From Anaerolineales bacterium (GTDB taxonomy: Bacteria; Chloroflexota; Anaerolineae; Anaerolineales; DRMV01), in the NCBI GenBank assembly GCA_015494815.1, contig WGAK01000203.1, positions 1 to 7,008 on the forward strand: a stretch of DNA of 7,008 nucleotides, given 5' to 3'. A program made the translations under genes and the position numbers. The notes under the pieces were generated by a model that ran no database searches, was not told the origin of the DNA, and saw only the letters and a program-made list of their open reading frames with translations. This document shows, piece by piece, positions 5,561-7,008 of the stretch. Every line of letters begins with the position of its first letter. Position 1 is the stretch's first letter.

Positions 5561-5565
5561 CCATG

Positions 5566-7008
5566 ATGCATCCCTGGAGCGCTTGGCGTAAAACCCTCGT
5601 GGATGTCGCCATGGGCCGCGCGCCCGCCGACATTGTCATCCGCCGGGGGCGCTGGGTCAGCGTGCAGTCGGGCGAGATTTTGCCCAACACCGACATCGCC
5701 ATCAAAGGCGAGCGCATCGCGTTCGTCGGCCCCGACGCCTCGCACACCATCGGCCCCGACACGCAGGTGGTGGACGCGAACGGCATGTACCTGGTGCCCG
5801 GCCTGCTCGACGCGCACATGCACATCGAGTCGGGCATGGTCACGGTCACCGAGTTCGTGCGCGCGGTGGTGCCCTGGGGCACCACGGGCATGTTCGTGGA
5901 CCCGCACGAGATTGCCAATGTGTTCGGCCTCAAGGGCGTGCGCCTGATGGTGGATGAAGCCCAGGTGCAGCCGGTGCATGTATGGGTGCAGGTGCCCTCG
6001 TGCGTGCCCTCCGCGCCGGGCCTGGAGACGGCCGGGGCCACCATCACCCCCGAAGATGTGGCCGAGGCCATGCAGTGGGACGGCATCATCGGCCTGGGCG
6101 AGATGATGAACTTCCCCGGCGTGTTCAACGGCGATGGCAAGATGCTGGACGAGATGGCCGCCACCGCGGCCGCGGGCAAGGTCATCGGCGGCCACTATGC
6201 CGCGGCCGACCTGGGCCTGCCCTTTCACGGCTATGTGGCCGGCGGCCCCGAGGACGACCACGAGGGCACCCGGGCCGAAGACGCCATCGCGCGGGTGCGG
6301 CAGGGCATGAAGGCCATGCTGCGCTTGGGCTCGGGCTGGCGGGATGTGGCCGCGCAGGTGGTGGCCATCACCGAGCACGGCCTGGACCCGCGACACTTTT
6401 TGCTGTGCACCGACGATTGCCACGCGGGCACCCTGGTGCACGAGGGCCACATGGACCGGGTGGTGCGGGAGGCCATCCGGCACGGCGTGCCGCCCATCAC
6501 GGCCATCCAGATGGCCACCCTCAACACCGCGGAGCACTTCGGCGTGAGCCGCGATGTGGGCCTCATCGCGCCGGGGCGCTACGCGGACATCCTGCTGGTG
6601 CCCGACCTGGAACACTTCCGCGCCCACCGGGTGATGGCCAAGGGCCGCTGGCTGGCCGAGGACGGGCGTTGGGTCGCCGACCTGCCGCCGTACACCTACC
6701 CCGACTGGGCCCGCCATTCGGTGCATCTGGCCCGGCCGCTGACGGCCGAGGACTTCCGCATCCCCACCGCGGCCTACATGGGCCGGGTGCGCGCCCATGT
6801 CATCGGCGTGGTGGAAGGCCAAGCCCCGACCCGCCACCTGGTCATGGAACTGCCCATTGAGGCCGGCGAAGTGCGGGCCAATTACGACTACGATGTGGCC
6901 AAAGTGGCCCTGGTGGAACGCCACCGCGGCACGGGCGCGGTGCAGATGGGCCTGGTGCACGGCTTTGGCTTCAGCGAGCCCTGCGCGGTGGCCTCCACCG
7001 TGGCCCAC
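5566..7008 (+). CDS. ade: Adenine deaminase (partial, C-terminus off the window)
   Basis: Metal-dependent amidohydrolase converting adenine to hypoxanthine and ammonia in purine salvage. 481 codons are visible out of the roughly 570-600 usual for the family; the frame is open to the window edge, which falls in the conserved ASTVAH(DSHN) motif. Domains in order: N-terminal beta strands of the amidohydrolase sandwich (about 20-75); metal ligands DAHMHIESG (H84, H86); DPHEIANVFG (112-121); GLGEMMNFPGV (E179); GHYAAADLGLPFHGYVAGGPEDDHEGT (209-235); TDDCHAGT (282-289); PPITAIQMATLNTAEHFGV (309-327); IAPGRYADILLV (334-345); and a C-terminal region with KVALVERH and GLVHGFGF. The GHY...GPEDDHEGT form, rather than the GHAP...SDHECT of many bacterial Ade proteins, marks a particular subfamily also seen in proteobacteria, as I recall. 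The start is the second of two adjacent ATGs. It is transcribed divergently from the DJ-1D-like gene with its own promoter; no purine gene is visible nearby. Confidence 0.92.
   Translation, partial: MHPWSAWRKTLVDVAMGRAPADIVIRRGRWVSVQSGEILPNTDIAIKGERIAFVGPDASHTIGPDTQVVDANGMYLVPGLLDAHMHIESGMVTVTEFVRAVVPWGTTGMFVDPHEIANVFGLKGVRLMVDEAQVQPVHVWVQVPSCVPSAPGLETAGATITPEDVAEAMQWDGIIGLGEMMNFPGVFNGDGKMLDEMAATAAAGKVIGGHYAAADLGLPFHGYVAGGPEDDHEGTRAEDAIARVRQGMKAMLRLGSGWRDVAAQVVAITEHGLDPRHFLLCTDDCHAGTLVHEGHMDRVVREAIRHGVPPITAIQMATLNTAEHFGVSRDVGLIAPGRYADILLVPDLEHFRAHRVMAKGRWLAEDGRWVADLPPYTYPDWARHSVHLARPLTAEDFRIPTAAYMGRVRAHVIGVVEGQAPTRHLVMELPIEAGEVRANYDYDVAKVALVERHRGTGAVQMGLVHGFGFSEPCAVASTVAH

Noticed and set aside
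5507..5562. Purine riboswitch in the adenine deaminase leader
   Set aside because: The leader is short and almost all G and C; the conserved unpaired pyrimidine-rich core and the paired loops of that riboswitch are not present.
5494..7008. Minus-strand open frame running opposite adenine deaminase
   Set aside because: It is a His/Gly/Arg-rich antisense shadow with no motifs; the plus-strand frame encodes a well conserved adenine deaminase.
1..7008. Mobile element, CRISPR array, toxin-antitoxin or phage-defence system
   Set aside because: No transposase, integrase, regularly spaced repeats, target-site duplications or defence domains are visible. All genes have metabolic, transport or housekeeping families and even base composition.

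Overview
The window is a GC-rich, gene-dense bacterial chromosome segment with six protein genes. Five are on the minus strand and one on the plus strand, and the genes at both ends run off the window. The gene content suggests an anaerobic or facultatively anaerobic bacterium of the Chloroflexota (Anaerolineae-like). The pointers are the aldehyde:ferredoxin oxidoreductase and the antiporter/PII-like/Pth cluster, together with the GC content and classical sigma70-type promoters. This lineage call is an inference from protein flavour, not a proof.

Layout, left to right. Positions 1-2251 (minus) hold a compact operon, transcribed right to left: a CPA2-type cation/proton antiporter, a small PII-like protein, and peptidyl-tRNA hydrolase. 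The last is cut by the window edge close to its natural C-terminus. The PII-like stop and the pth start share one base (TGATG). Positions 2252-2427 hold the operon's promoter (extended -10), a leader with two GC-rich hairpins, and the terminator of the next gene. Positions 2428-4626 (minus) encode a 732-residue tungsten/molybdopterin aldehyde:ferredoxin oxidoreductase (AOR) with a perfect Shine-Dalgarno. Positions 4627-4765 hold its promoter plus two tandem hairpins that probably end the next transcript. Positions 4766-5353 (minus) encode a DJ-1/PfpI protein closely resembling plant DJ-1D (glyoxalase III/deglycase type). Positions 5354-5565 are a divergent promoter region, with a good sigma70 promoter in each direction and a 10-bp tandem repeat between them. 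Positions 5566-7008 (plus) encode adenine deaminase, missing its C-terminal part at the window edge.

Functional reading. AOR (aldehyde to acid, electrons to ferredoxin) and the DJ-1D-like protein (methylglyoxal/glyoxal removal or protein deglycation) lie side by side and may both deal with reactive aldehydes, though each has its own promoter. The PII-like protein next to an antiporter that lacks its own nucleotide-binding regulatory domain looks like a candidate trans-acting regulator of ion transport. Adenine deaminase is an ordinary purine-salvage enzyme. I see no mobile element, CRISPR array, tRNA or rRNA gene, and no clear-cut wholly new system. The antiporter/PII-like pair and the variant AOR are the most interesting parts.
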